Shown here piece after piece: positions 46,122 through 57,589 of a stretch of 64,000 bases of DNA. Under the pieces are notes generated by a model that did no database searches, was not told the origin of the DNA, and worked only from the letters and a program-made list of their open reading frames with translations. The stretch is taken from assembly GCA_039707465.1 (NCBI GenBank), contig CM077648.1, forward strand, positions 29,019,119-29,083,118. Reading direction: 5' to 3'. This stretch comes from Rhabdophis nuchalis. Lineage: Eukaryota; Chordata; Lepidosauria; Squamata; Natricidae. How positions within the stretch are numbered: position 1 is the stretch's first letter; every line of letters starts with the position of its first letter. Position numbers and translations under genes: made by a program.

Positions 46122-46691
46122 AGCCTATTTTCAGAGTATAAGATGCACTCCCCCAAAAAGAGGCTGAAAATTTGGGTGTGCCTTATACTCTAAACATAGA
46201 TCCACCCACCTGCTGGGCTCCACCCTTCAGCCTCCAAGTGTCCTCTTTCTGACTGCAGAGATTGCCACAGACAATGGATTGCGTTTTGGGCTCCATACCT
46301 TGCGTTTTCAGCCTCCAAATGCTCCATTTGCGATCCGTTCAAGGCTGCTGGATCGCCAGAGCACATCATCGCCAATGTGTGTCGTATTTCTGGGTGGCGA
46401 TCAGAGCGTTTGGAAGCTGAAAACGCAAGGCACGGAGCCCAAAATGCTGCCTTCTCTTACTTCTGCACTTTGCCTGCTTTACTAATTGCAGCTCCCTGTG
46501 ACAATCAGCTGTGCTTTAGAAGCTGCTTTTCATCCCCAATGAGGCGCATGTGCATGCGTTCACAACCAGATAACTAATGAAGTTGAAGGTGTGCTGAAGG
46601 ACACTAACCAGATGAATACCTGGTAGACAGAATTCCCCACCCCCCCATTTTCCTCCCAAAAACTGTGCTTCTTATACTCTGAAAAATACAG
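46122..46691. mobile_element. TIR element of the TTTTCAGAGTATAAGA family
   Basis: The left end CCTATTTTCAGAGTATAAGA and the right end TCTTATACTCTGAAAAATACAG are inverted repeats, the latter given here without its last bases of flank. A TA follows at 46692-46693. About 570 bp, no transposase. Interior differs from the copies at 46.9 and 61.3 kb. Confidence 0.8.
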
Positions 46692-46693
46692 TA

Positions 46694-46903
46694 AATGGTA
46701 CATCTAAAGAAGCAATTTTATACAAAAGGAAAAGAGAAGCCAATTTACTGACACCCTGAAAGCAAATTAGATAATATATTTTAAGTGATGACTTCTCAGT
46801 ATTTGTGTTATCTACAAATATCTTTATGAGTGTTTTTATTACTAATAACATGCAATTAACAACTGAATGCATTTATTCTTGACATGTAAACTTAATTCCA
46901 ATA
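46694..46903. other. MND1 long intron, short spacer
   Basis: AT-rich spacer between two related TIR elements. Confidence 0.5.
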
Positions 46904-47495
46904 CATATTTTTCAGAGCATAAGACGCACCTTTTCCCCTCCAAACAGAGGCTGAAAATCTGGGTGCGTCTTATACAATGAATACAGAATGTTTTGCCTCC
47001 TGAAACCCCGCCCCTTCACCAAAATGGCTCTGTATAGCTTGTAAGAGGCTTTCAGAGAGCTCCTGGGGGCTGGGGAGGGCAGAAATGAGCCAGAAATGGG
47101 CCATTTTTTGCTCATTTTTGCCCCACCCCCTGGGGGCTCCAGGAGCACTCTATAAGCTTCCTAATGCCCCTTTTTTGACAAAAAGGGCCCATTTTTCAGG
47201 AATTCAAAGACATAGATAGAGGGAGGAATGCATTAGGTAGGTAGATAGGTAGGTAGAGGGAGAGAGAAATACAGTAGGTAGGTAGGTAGAGGGATAGAGA
47301 GGGAGAGGGAGAAATACAGTAGGTAAGTAGGTAGGGGGAGAGAGAGAGGGAAAAATACAGTAGGTAGGTAGGTAGAGTAAGAGAGGGAGAGGAAACCAAG
47401 GCAGAGAACGAAGGGGGTCGCTGAGAGGGTCTATGAGGGGAAACTTTTTCATTTAACCAAACTTGGCCACAGCAACGCATGGCGGGTGCAGCTAG
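46904..47495. mobile_element. TIR element of the TTTTCAGAGTATAAGA family, right end missing
   Basis: The left end CATATTTTTCAGAGCATAAG follows a TA. The interior matches the 61.3 kb copy (CCCCTTCACCAAAATGGCT, AGAGAGCTCCTGGGGGCTGG). A (TAGG)n microsatellite occupies about 47220-47380. After it comes GGCCACAGCAACGCATGGC and a CTAGTT end, which belong to something else, possibly a Helitron-like 3' end. No matching right terminal repeat is present. Confidence 0.65.
47220..47380 (+). repeat. (TAGG)n / (GTAG)n microsatellite
   Basis: Runs of GTAGGTAG alternate with GAGGGAGAGAG interruptions. The 61.9-62.1 kb microsatellite carries the complementary strand (CTAC) in plus orientation. Confidence 0.85.
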
Positions 47496-47569
47496 TTAAT
47501 TATAAGAATCTTTCTTGTAGGTTGCTTAAAACTCTTGTTAAAAAGATACAGTACAACACTTTGAATCTA

Positions 47570-48325
47570 AGTGTAAAAAACCTTTCAATGGAAAAAATAT
47601 TATGGGTTACAGAAAAACATAAGAGAAGACTTTGAAGGCTGCACACTAGAGGCAATTATAAAGAACTAAAAGAGACACACTAATACAGAAAGGAAGATTT
47701 ATTTAACTTTGGAAGAATTCAAGGATATTTGGGGAAGTAACACTAGGAAATTTCTATTAAGATGTCTACTATCATAAAAATAGGCTTAAAAGAAGAGCTA
47801 GAAGAAGATTGCTGGAGAATCAGGCTATTTTGGATTTGGATTTTAAATAAATAAAGATTCTTAATATGTTCTTGGTAGCTGTTAATGGATTTTTATTGAT
47901 AAGGTTTTAAGGATTTGTTTATAGATAAAATATACACGAAGAAGAGAATGTTTTGTATTTTTAAAGAAAAAGATAATATTGTTAAAAGTAAAGGAATATG
48001 AAACTGATCTATTTGATTATATATTAATATTTTTCATGTTATTTCTGGTAACTCTTAGGGACTTTTGCTGACTAGGACTGAATTATGAGTCTTTATAATT
48101 TGTTCATAAATAAGAGGTGAGATAACATGGGGAAAATGTTCTTTTGTACAAATGATAGGGATGGTGATAAGTTACTGAAATTGTACTTGTCTTAATGAAG
48201 AAGCAAGTAATTTCTTTATATATTTTTTCTTTATCTTTTTTCTTTTCTGCACTTTTTTATTTTTCTTAGTTTGTATTAAATTTTTAATCTTTGCATTTTT
48301 AAACTGTGATAAAAATTATTACTAG
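47570..48325 (+). mobile_element. Possible L1-like LINE 3' relic
   Basis: Broken plus-strand translation near 47690-47760 gives TLEEFKDIWG-like text, and the right part is a T-rich then A-rich untranslated-like stretch. Frames are interrupted throughout. I offer this as a low-confidence reading. Confidence 0.3.
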
Positions 48326-48884
48326 AAAGTTGTCCCAGTCATGCACAAGAAAAATATGCAAACGTTGTTAGTGGAGCTTTGCAGAAATACAAAAACAAAA
48401 ACAAAAAACAAAACGTGGGGTACAGAACCCTCCTCCCAAACCAAAACAGCCACCCATGAAGGGTTGGAAGACAAAAGAGAACAAGAATGGAAAGAGAACG
48501 TAGAAGAGAATGCTTCTGGGAGTTTTAATATTCCAGGTAGCTTTACTACCTCAAAGTTGATTGCCTAATCCATAAATTCAAAGCATTTAACCTATTTTTC
48601 TTCAGATAGGTTATGTTTTTTTCTCCTGCTTGAGAAAATGTTTTTTTTTGTACATTCTACCTAATCTAAGGCAGGAATGTAAGATAATAGGGTGAAACAT
48701 ATATGGCAGAAGTATATGTGAAAATGATCTACCTGCTTTGGAGTATCACAGTTGAATATGAATTGGGTGTGTTATGTAGGAGAGGAAAGGGGAGGGGAGG
48801 GTTATAGACAAGAGGAGAAGACTGATTCTAAACTACATCACTCAAAGTACAGTGTTCAGATGAAGAAAAGTCTTCATTCCTTCT
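48326..48884. other. MND1 long intron, no recognisable feature
   Basis: A-rich and T-rich stretches; no motif recognised. Confidence 0.4.
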
Positions 48885-49160
48885 ACTCTTAGCTGGTCAG
48901 ACTGTACTTAGAATAGTGTGCCCAGTTCTGAGCACCATATATTATGAAACCCATTGATAATCTGAACTCTGTTTAGACAACAACCAAGTTGATGAGAGAC
49001 CTGGAAGGGGGAAAAAACTCAATTGGAGTTTTGGAAGTCCCTCCACAGAAAACCACAGGAAGACATGATATCCGAAGAGATGAACATCTGAAGGGCTGTC
49101 ATATGGAAAATAACAGAAAATTGTTCCGGAATTGATCCACTTCTACAGGAAGAACCTGTG
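48885..49160 (+). mobile_element. CR1-type LINE 3' relic (older subfamily)
   Basis: Reads GAATAGTGTGCCCAGTTCTG, then AGCACCATATATTATGAAAC and further decayed CR1 3' text such as AAGGGCTGTCATATGG. No frame. It differs from the short CR1 tails elsewhere by covering a more upstream part of the 3' region. Confidence 0.6.
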
Positions 49161-50076
49161 TTCTTGCCAACAAATCTTGCCTACTATCAGGTCCTATTCA
49201 AATCAACCTATTATAAATAGCTACAAAGAGTGACTTTTGTAGTCAACCACCTATTATCCTTACTAAATCCTATTGTCACTGCAGCCTTTGTGCTGAGACT
49301 GTCTCCTTGTAAAAAGGGATTCTACACTCAGTCTGAATGGTTTTAACCTATATCTGTTTGTCAACATATCTAAATGTGAGCCCAGTAGTTAGATGCAAGA
49401 AAAACAGTTTTTCCTTTTCTTAGCAGGCATCTTCTAACATGGTTACAATATCATTCATTTCAACAGCTAAGATCTAAGACAGCTTTATTGATTTCAAAGT
49501 GAAAGCCTAATCTACAAATAGTAGCTGCCCTGATCTTCATTAGCCATCCAAATGGTGGTAACCATAGTCATATACTGACTCAAGCAGGGGTAGCAAAAAT
49601 GGCAAAAGTAATTACATCTCACTGACTACATTGCCACTATGATGTTGTTTTATCCAATGTTCACATGTGCACCAATCCAACTAAACCAGTTTTCTAAGTC
49701 TTCTCTTCTTTCTTCTCTATGACACTTGACTGTCTCCTTATAGACACTAACCTCCACAGTTATCTTTGACATAGATTTATCCCATCCTTTTACAAGAAGT
49801 CCTAACCATACTATAGGAAAAACCAAGATGACAGATATGACATCTTAATCCAAGTCACAATTTAGATGTGTTTTCCAAAACATACTTTCTATGCTGCACT
49901 CATACTCTTAGCATACAACACCCATACAAAAAAAGGAAGTATATAGTGATTGTGACCAGGAAGGAGGTATCAAGACTTAAACAATCATCAGTGAACATAC
50001 CATTGTTTGAAAGCTATGAAAAGTCTTGGGGCGGGGGAGGGGGGGAATCAGTATTATAATACTAGACAAAACTTAC
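49161..50076. other. MND1 long intron, donor-proximal part
   Basis: AT-rich; nothing recognised. A G-rich run GGGGCGGGGGAGGGGGGG lies at about 50029-50046, close to the donor at 50076. Confidence 0.45.
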
Positions 50077-50191
50077 GGATTTCTTCAACAACATCTGGAT
50101 CACATTCTTTGTATTTATCTACTTCTGTCTTTAGATGGTCTTTCTTCTGTTGTAAGGCACTAAGTTCCTTTATTAGTGCTGCACGTTCTGC
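50077..50191 (-). CDS. MND1: MND1, internal coding exon (115 nt, coiled coil)
   Basis: A minus-strand GTATTCAG acceptor opens 115 nt, ending at a C followed by a GTAAGT donor. The reading is A-E-R-A-A-L-I-K-E-L, then L-K-T-E-V-D-K-Y-K-E-C-D-P-D-V-V-E-E-I and the first base of Arg. Human MND1 as I recall it has EERTRLAKELSSLRDQREQL, then KAEVEKYKDCDPQVVEEIR, with the same length. Heptad-like Leu/Val spacing marks the coiled coil that pairs with HOP2. Phase in is 0 and phase out is 1, matching the neighbouring exons. The following intron is 12,598 nt and repeat-rich; the preceding one is 1,252 nt. Confidence 0.97.
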
Positions 50192-51443
50192 CTGAATACA
50201 TTTAATTTGGGAGAATCCAAAATAAAATATTCAGCATTATCATTAAAATGTATCAAGTTTTCTGGTCACTGCGCATACACAGAGAATCCAATTTCTTTCA
50301 AATGTAGCAGATAAAACTGGTGCACTCTAACATTATTTTTCTATAACACACAAGCACAATATAATTATGACATTAATACAGTGAGACAAAAAATTTATTT
50401 TATTCATTCAGCATATGCAAATTTAGTTTAAATAAAGTATCAGTATTATAATTAATATTCGGACAATACAATATAGGTGATAATATGTTAAGTTAAAATA
50501 AAACCATAATAAATTCACTGTAATATGGAGCCATGGAATTTCAATGGTATAGATGTTATAATTCAATCTCTAAGGTAGCTAACCATCTAACTGCTTCTGG
50601 TGAGGCTGCATGGAGGTCATCCCAGGTACCTTAAAATTTCCTGAGGGGACATTCTTGAACTATGAAGTATATGAAGGGATATGAAATATAGACTACCCCC
50701 ACAATGGTATACCTCGGCAATATATTGTCTTAACAGGGCAGCTAAAAGTCTAGCATAAACCCGGCAAACAAACTGGATATTGCATCTCTTACAGTCAAAA
50801 ACTACTGGATCTAGCAATTAGACAGGATTTATACTGTTATATCTGTTAAATATATATATCAGGACTAAGTGCAAAAGCATGTGTATTTTGGCAATAATGG
50901 TTCAAGTATGTGCAGATTATTAGAATGCATCTCTAGTTGCAGTCCTTATAAATCCACGTGCATGATTTAGTATGATATGAATACTAGTTTAAAGGAAAGT
51001 GCAACAAATTATAAATTATACAAATTTATTTAGAAATAAAATGATTTCTAAAATATATTTAGAAGTAGAATTTCAAAGAACTCCTCACATGTAACAATAA
51101 TATTAGTATTATTACAGAGCTGTGTTTTAGGTAAAACAGACAACCCTGCATTCTACAGCTGCCAGTTACAGAAAACCCATACTGACCACTGTAATATTTT
51201 CAAATTGGAATTCCATCTGGACTTGGGGCATGGTAAAATAGGTATGGTATTCCCTGCTACCACCAGATTAAAAAAATATACATATTTCAGAGAGCACCTG
51301 AAATCTTGTGACATACAAAAATGTCACAAGATTTGATATTATCATGCAGTAATTTTTTAAGGGCCTTTGAGTCGCTACACAAAATTACACATGGCAAATG
51401 GGGCTTGACTGGTTGCTAAGCAGTGCTCTGAAATAAAACTTAC
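50192..51443. other. MND1 intron (1,252 nt), no recognisable feature
   Basis: AT-rich; stops in all frames; no recognised repeat. Confidence 0.5.
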
Positions 51444-51518
51444 AGTATCATGCCGCCCAATTTTTGATTGCTTGATGCTTTCTTCTAAATCCTTTTTCTT
51501 CTGACAATAGTCTGAAAA
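51444..51518 (-). CDS. MND1: MND1, internal coding exon (75 nt, coiled coil)
   Basis: A minus-strand TTTCCTTTAG acceptor opens exactly 25 codons, followed by a GTAAGT donor. It reads F-S-D-Y-C-Q-K-K-K-D-L-E-E-S-I-K-Q-S-K-I, then G-R-H-D-T. The matching human segment that I recall is LSEGSQKHASLQKSIEKAKIGRCET, also 25 residues, with the KIGR core identical. Both exon ends fall on codon borders. This is the leftmost-in-protein exon found; about 90 N-terminal residues (winged-helix-like DNA-binding part) remain unaccounted for. I searched 51.5-64 kb on the minus strand for them without success. Confidence 0.94.
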
Positions 51519-52577
51519 CTAAAGGAAAAGAAAAACCAAATCTCAGATTACATAAACATTAATATTTATATTCAATATTCATTTTTTCAATTTCATTTTC
51601 ATTTTAAGAAATAATATTTCATTTCAAACAGGCTTAGATTTTTATAATATGCTTGGTCATAAGATGGCTATTATGGCTAATTAATCATGATAAAATATCC
51701 ATTTACTGGAAGACTATGGTATGGTAGCTTCTTTATGTTGGATAACAGTGCAAAAATACGTGGAGAGAAACACTTAACATTTCAGCTTGCACAGTAGGAC
51801 TATAATATGGACAAACTGCAAGAACCTAGAACAGTGTACACTACTGCATCCTGGATCAGTTGTGACTTCCTATGTACAGTATCTTGTACATAGTTGTGAC
51901 TTCCTATGTACAGTACAGCAGCTGAAAAATGACTACGCCATGAATGACTGTGATAAATGATAAATATCAGTTTATGTCCTTGGATGGCTATTTTCACCAG
52001 TTTCCAGTTCTAGTGTTGCTGAGATAATCCTGAATTTGCATATTGAATGACAAAAATGCAAGTTATTTGTAAAGAAACATTGATACAATGTTCTATATAT
52101 GTGTATACACGTTACATACCTAAAACATGGTTGTATAGGTGGCACAATGTATATGTATTAAATTTATTAAATGGTTTTCCAGAGAGATAATTAGTTTAAT
52201 TTACAGTAACTCAGTAGCTTATCATTCCTTGTTAGGTTTTAAGACAGTTCTTCTCAAACCTACGTAAATTACCTAAAATTGGGTAAAAGGGTAATAATAT
52301 TCATACCACAGGGACATTTAAATAAGGACATTCTGATAAGTAGTAAAAAGAACTTTTTGATAGCTTTGGCAATGAAATTTGGGAAGTGCTACTTTAAGAT
52401 GTCACAACAGTTCATTGCTTTTACCACTTAATATCTCTCTAATTTCCATGAATTAATTTTAACTTTGTAGATGACAGCAGCTGCTAAACTTACAAAAACA
52501 TTTTTAAAAGTTGGAAAAGATATAAATTCTGCATGAATATAATAAATACAGAAAAAGAACTATAATCTGAATATTTT
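51519..52577. other. MND1 upstream intron, contains duplicated segment
   Basis: AT-rich. Includes the left copy of a local duplication (separate entry) and a short tandem repeat of GTTGTGACTTCCTATGTACA at about 51860 and 51894. Confidence 0.5.
51684..51810 (+). repeat. Left copy of a local direct duplication
   Basis: The text from ATCATGATAAAATATCCATT to AGGACTATAATATGG recurs at 55130-55270 with few substitutions and one 13-14 bp length difference (GGATAACAGTG against GTATAACAGACAG...). Same orientation. It is not a family I recognise. Confidence 0.85.
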
Positions 52578-54215
52578 ATAATAATAATAATAATAATTTT
52601 AATATTTCTAAACCGCACCCTCTCCCCACAGGGACTCGGGGCGGTGCACAGGCACAGTAAAACAATAAATACATATAAACATTTCATTAAAAATAAATTA
52701 AATCCAAACCTGCGCTAAAATTCCCATTAAAACTAAGCAATATTACAAAACCCCAATAAAACCCCAAAGACAGAGAGACTATCCTAGGCCGGCCAGACAG
52801 AAGAAATGAGTTTTTAATTTGAGACGGAAGGAGCGGAGGTCCGTGGTCGTCCTAATGTCGGGGGGAAGGTCGTTCCAGAGGGCCGGGCCCGCCACAGAGA
52901 GAGCCCTTCCCCTGGGCGTCGCCCGCTGACAAAGTCTAGTGGACGGCACCCGGAGAAGTCCCTCTCTGTGGGAGCGAATCGGTCGTGAGGATGTATGAGG
53001 CAGGATCCGATCCCGCAGATAGCTAGGTCCCGAGCCATGGAGCGCTTTAAAGATGATAATCAACACCTTGAAGCGCACCCGGAAGACGACAGGCAGCCAG
53101 TGCAGCTCGCGCAAGAGCGGTGTTACATGGGTAAACCTAGTGGTTCCCATAATTGCTCGCGCGGCTGCATTCTGGACTAGCTGAAGTCTCCGGGTGCACC
53201 TCAAGGGGAGCCCCATGTAGAGAGAGTTGCAATAGTCCAGTCGGGATGTCACGAGCGCATGAGTGACTGTGCGAAGGGCGTCCCGATCCAATAGGGGGCG
53301 CAATTGGCGAACCAGGCGAACCTGGTAAAACGCCCTCCTGGCCACGGCTGTCACTTGATCTTCCATGGACAGCCGGGCATCCAGGAGGACACCCAAATTG
53401 CGCACCCCATCCACAGGGGCAAGATGTTCGTCCCCTATGGCCAGCGATGGAGTGAGCTGGTTGAATCGGGCAGCCGGAAACCACAGCCACTCGGTCTTGG
53501 TCGGGTTGAGCCTGAGTCCGTTACTTCCCATCCAGACCCGCACGGCTTCCAGGCACTGGCACATCACCGCTATGGCATCGTTGGGGTGGTTTGGGGTAGA
53601 AATATACAGCTGGGTGTCGTCAGCGTATAGATGGTACTCTACCCCAAAACCACGGATGATCTCACCCAGCAGCTTCATGTATGTGTTAAACAGGAGAGGC
53701 GAGAGGACCGACCCCTGAGGCACCCCACATGTGAGGGGTCTCGAGGTCGACCTCTGCTCCCCTGCCAACACAAATTGCGATCGGCCAGAGAGGTAGGAGG
53801 AGAACCACCGTAAAACGGTGCCTCCCACTCCCAACCCCCCCAGCCGATGCAATAGGATACCATGGTCGATGGTATCGAAAGCCGCCGAGAGGTCTAATAG
53901 GACCAGGATGGAGGAACAACCCCCATCTCTGGCCCTCCAGAGATCATCAACCAACGCGACCAATGCCGTCTCAGTGCTATGCCCGAGCCGAAAGCCGGAC
54001 TGGCGCGGGTCTAGATAATCAACTTCCTCCAGGTGACGGGGAAACTGTTGTGCCACCACACTCTCAACAACCTTCGCCAAGAAGGGAAGGTTGGAGACTG
54101 GACGATAGTTGGTTAATAAAGCTGGATCCAAAGAGGGCTTCTTAAGGAGGGGCCTCACCATAGCCTCTTTTAGGGAAGCAGGCAAGGAACCCTCACTTAA
54201 GGAAGCGTTCTTATA
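52578..54215 (-). mobile_element. L2-type LINE, 5'-truncated, with long intact RT frame
   Basis: The 3' end lies at about 52578-52600, with an (ATT)n-type tail. Its untranslated block is GCACCGCCCCGAGTCCC / GTGGGGAGAGGGTGCGG on the minus strand. It shares this with the 60.5 kb copy. Coding sequence covers the reverse transcriptase and C-terminal domain (next entry). The 5' end stops at about 54212, within the region preceding the reverse-transcriptase core, so endonuclease and 5' UTR are absent. It lies in an MND1 intron in the same orientation as MND1. The high frame integrity suggests a young insertion. Confidence 0.9.
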
Positions 54216-54251
54216 TGTTCTGAACTTCTTAAGGATATGAATAATCAGCAA
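52779..54251 (-). CDS. L2 LINE reverse transcriptase and C-terminal domain (490-codon open frame)
   Basis: This is a continuous minus-strand frame. Reverse-transcriptase motifs are in order: [39 protein letters not shown] (motif A, catalytic Asp), [14 protein letters not shown] (motif B), and [11 protein letters not shown] (motif C, catalytic AspAsp intact). Late L2-typical text follows: [47 protein letters not shown] and FKALHGSG. The first ~12 residues are upstream host sequence fused by chance, because the element is 5'-truncated; a natural L2 ORF2 is about twice as long and starts with an endonuclease. It cannot move by itself. The stop near 52779 is at the expected C-terminus. Confidence 0.88.
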   Translation of the reverse strand: MLIIHILKKFRTYKNASLSEGSLPASLKEAMVRPLLKKPSLDPALLTNYRPVSNLPFLAKVVESVVAQQFPRHLEEVDYLDPRQSGFRLGHSTETALVALVDDLWRARDGGCSSILVLLDLSAAFDTIDHGILLHRLGGLGVGGTVLRWFSSYLSGRSQFVLAGEQRSTSRPLTCGVPQGSVLSPLLFNTYMKLLGEIIRGFGVEYHLYADDTQLYISTPNHPNDAIAVMCQCLEAVRVWMGSNGLRLNPTKTEWLWFPAARFNQLTPSLAIGDEHLAPVDGVRNLGVLLDARLSMEDQVTAVARRAFYQVRLVRQLRPLLDRDALRTVTHALVTSRLDYCNSLYMGLPLRCTRRLQLVQNAAARAIMGTTRFTHVTPLLRELHWLPVVFRVRFKVLIIIFKALHGSGPSYLRDRILPHTSSRPIRSHREGLLRVPSTRLCQRATPRGRALSVAGPALWNDLPPDIRTTTDLRSFRLKLKTHFFCLAGLG

Positions 54252-55129
54252 TATGTCTTTTTAATATCTAGAAGTACATAGCCTATTGGATAAGTTACTG
54301 TATTTTTAATGTCCCTGAAATGTTTGCTAATAAAGCAATTTTTATCATTGGATTTCCATCTAAAACTTAGAATGGTCCACAGCATACCATATAAACTATA
54401 TTACTAAGGTTCTGTTTTGTTGATTCACTGACAAGTAAATTGTAGAATCTACTCTATCCACATTGCCTTTTATGGAAAATCCTCTCAAAAGGTATTTTTG
54501 TACACAATATCTTTTACAGCAACTCTTTCGCTTTTGCAGCAAAGATGAAAAATCAATCTTAGATCTCAGCTTCCTCCATTACAGTATTTTAATGTTTTAA
54601 ACAAAAATCTCTTTCAACAGTATTGCTTAGTTTAGCAAATCTTTCTGAATTGCAGAAATGATACTACACAAATTAACTTATGTGGAACTGATGACTAAAT
54701 ATTTATAATCACTTTAATAGGTTATAAAACAGCCAGTAAAAGATCAGTATTTTTACATAATTATCTATTAGGCATTTCTGGTAAACCATAAATAAAACTT
54801 GAAGGCCTTGGCCTTTTTTTACTAATGTTCTCCAACAACCAGTAGTATGTATAACTTTTTGCTTTGGCATCTGGAAATACTGCTCTCCTTTTAAAGCCCC
54901 AAGTTGATTCCCATCAAATTCACACAATTTTCTTCCTTAATATCTGTGCTCAAGATTTTAGGATTGTAACCAGGCCTAACACGATAACCGTGTTCACTTG
55001 CTTTGATCATGCATAATTTTTACATACAGGACCGTTTCCTGAACCCCCTGAAATATAGCTTCAAATGCTATATTTCATAAAAATCAATTTGATTTAGCAA
55101 TCTACTAATGTTATTTAGTCAGTAGCATG
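54252..55129. other. MND1 upstream intron, no recognisable feature
   Basis: AT-rich; nothing recognised. Confidence 0.45.
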
Positions 55130-55270
55130 ATCATGATAAAATATCCATTTACTGGAAGACTATGGTATGGTAGTTTCTTTATGTTGTATAACAGACAGTA
55201 TTACAGTGCAAAAATACGTGGAGAGAAAGACACTTAACACTTCAGCTTGCACAATAGGACTATAATATGG
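55130..55270 (+). repeat. Right copy of a local direct duplication
   Basis: Near-identical to 51684-51810, 3.45 kb away, in the same orientation. It carries the longer version of the small length difference (ATAACAGACAGTATTACAGTG). Confidence 0.85.
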
Positions 55271-56362
55271 AGTAGTGAAAATATATTCTTAACCGTACTG
55301 AAGTAATAAATCTAAACCTTAAGCAATATTTTTTCTACCATTTCCCCAAAAATAAGATCTGGTCTCATTTTCTTTTAGAATCCAAAATAAGCACTCAGGC
55401 TTATTTTTGGAGTGGTCTTATTTTTTTGACATGCAGGAGGCATAAGCACAGTGGCCAACAGAGTGGGAGCACTGCTACTGCTGGCCCCGCCCTCTCTTCC
55501 ACTGCCTACTTGTCTACGGCCGCAACAAACCAAACTCTTGGCGCACCCTGACCTGTGCCCTCCTTGCCTGCTGACTCTGCTGCTGCTGGGAAACTGGAGT
55601 TCAGGGCTTGCCGCACCAGTGGAACCACTCATGGCAGAAAGCCATGAGACTTGTCACGCTGGTTGAGCCACTCTCGGCAGGACACCATGAAGCTCGTTGC
55701 ATAGGTGGAGCCACTTAGAATACGAAGCCCTGAGGCTCATTGCACCAGTGCAGCTGCTTGCAACAGGATGCTGTGTGGTGTGTTGTCTCATTGCGCACAC
55801 AAGTGGTTCCAATGGTGGCTGCAGAAGTCAGATAGTGGCATGGCAGATGTTGGGGTGTGGGAGGCCTGGCTACAGCAGTCCTAAAGTAAGCGGGTGCATG
55901 GTGTACCTCCAATCCCCACTCCCGCCCTAGCTTTTTACATGGCGCCTCACTCCACCTTGCACAACCAGACAATGTCATTTCATTTTCATTTTATTATATT
56001 TATATCCCGCCCTTCTCCACAGAGGACCCAGGGCGGCGCACAGGAAGTTTAAAAATATACAAAAATACAAAAAATAAATACATAATTTAAAATATATATT
56101 AAATTACCTGATCCTATGCTAAAACCAAATTATTAAAACCCAATTTAAAACTTTCTAAAAGTCCCCGTGGAAGGTTAGGCTAGGCCGGCTTGTTGAAAGA
56201 AATATGTCTTTAGACATTGGCGGAAGAGGCGGAGGTCGGTGATGGTGCGTAATTCAGGGGGTAGGTCGTTCCAAAGGGCTGGGCCCGCCACAGAGAAGGC
56301 CCTTCCCCTGGGAGTCGCCAGTCGGCATTATGTATTTCTGCTTAAACATATTTGCATTATAC

Positions 56363-57589
56363 TTATATAGTTTTAATGTATTGTATACCATTCAGAGTCA
56401 CTCTGTGAGGAAGATGGGGCAGGAGACGGTCTCGCATATAACTAGGCCCCGAGCCATGGAGCGCTTTAAAGATGGTCGTCAGAACCTTGAAGCGCACCCG
56501 AAAGACCACAGGAAGCCAATGCAGCTCGCGCAGGATCGGTGTTATGTGGGAGCATCTGGTGGCTCCCGTAATTACCCGCGCGGCTGCGTTTTGGACTAGC
56601 TGTAGCTTTCGAGTGCACCTCAACGGGAGCCCCATGTAGAGAGCATTACAGTAGTCGAGTCGGGACGTCACGAGAGCTTGAGTGACTGTGCGAAGGGCAG
56701 CCCGGTCCAGTAAGGGGCGCAATTGGCGCATCAGGCGTACCTGATGAAACGCCCCCCTGGCAACGGCCGCCACATGGTCCTCCAAGGACAGCCGGGAATC
56801 CAGGAGGACACCCAAATTGCGCGCCCTCTCCACGGGGGCCAGTGTTTCGCCCCCAATGGCCAGAGTTGGAGTAATCTGGCTGAACCGGGGTGCCGGAAAC
56901 CACAGCCACTCAGTCTTGGCAGGGTTGAGCTTGAGTTTGTTACCACCCATCCAGATCCGTACGGCCTCCAAACACCGGGACAGCACTTCGGCGGCATCAT
57001 TGGGGTGGTCTGGGGTGGATATGTACAGCTGAGTGTCGTCAGTGTACAGATGGTACTCCACCCCCAAACCACGGATGATCTCACCCAGCGGCTTCATATA
57101 TGTGTTAAACAGGAGGGGCGAGAGGACCGACCCCTGAGGAACCCCACATAAGAGGGGTCTCGAGGTCGACCTCTGCCCTCCCGTCAACACATATTGCGAC
57201 CGACCAGAGAGGTAGGACGAGAACCACCGCAAAACGGTGCCTCCCAGCCCCAACCCCCCCAGTCGGTGCAATAGGATACCATGGTCGATGGTATCAAAAG
57301 CCGCCGAGAGGTCTAATAGGACTAGGATAGAGGAATAACCTCTATCCCGCGCCCTCCAGAGATCATCAACCAACGCGACCAATGCCGTCTCGGTGCTGTG
57401 ACCGGGTCGGAAGCCGGACTGGCGCGGGTCTAGATAATCAACTTCCTCCAGGTGTCGCGGAAACTGTTGGGCTACCACACTCTCAACAACCTTCACCAAA
57501 AAGTGAAGGTTGGAGACCGGACAGTCCCGCAGGACCACTGTCGATGGAGGGTAACTCAGGAGTGATTTTCTCCTGCAGATAAATCCCAA
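56363..57589 (-). CDS. L2 reverse transcriptase, defective (408-codon frame)
   Basis: The frame includes [32 protein letters not shown] (motif A), [14 protein letters not shown] (motif B) and YHLYTDDTQLY (motif C). In motif C the Ala usually found before the two Asp is Thr. The catalytic Asp pair is present. The first ~30 residues are out-of-family sequence created by the deletion near 57520. The last nine or so residues come from the AT-rich replacement at 56328-56393, which cuts off the normal C-terminus after RLLPHLPHR. The protein is therefore neither complete nor joined to its endonuclease. Confidence 0.85.
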   Translation of the reverse strand: MGFICRRKSLLSYPPSTVVLRDCPVSNLHFLVKVVESVVAQQFPRHLEEVDYLDPRQSGFRPGHSTETALVALVDDLWRARDRGYSSILVLLDLSAAFDTIDHGILLHRLGGLGLGGTVLRWFSSYLSGRSQYVLTGGQRSTSRPLLCGVPQGSVLSPLLFNTYMKPLGEIIRGLGVEYHLYTDDTQLYISTPDHPNDAAEVLSRCLEAVRIWMGGNKLKLNPAKTEWLWFPAPRFSQITPTLAIGGETLAPVERARNLGVLLDSRLSLEDHVAAVARGAFHQVRLMRQLRPLLDRAALRTVTQALVTSRLDYCNALYMGLPLRCTRKLQLVQNAAARVITGATRCSHITPILRELHWLPVVFRVRFKVLTTIFKALHGSGPSYMRDRLLPHLPHRVTLNGIQYIKTI

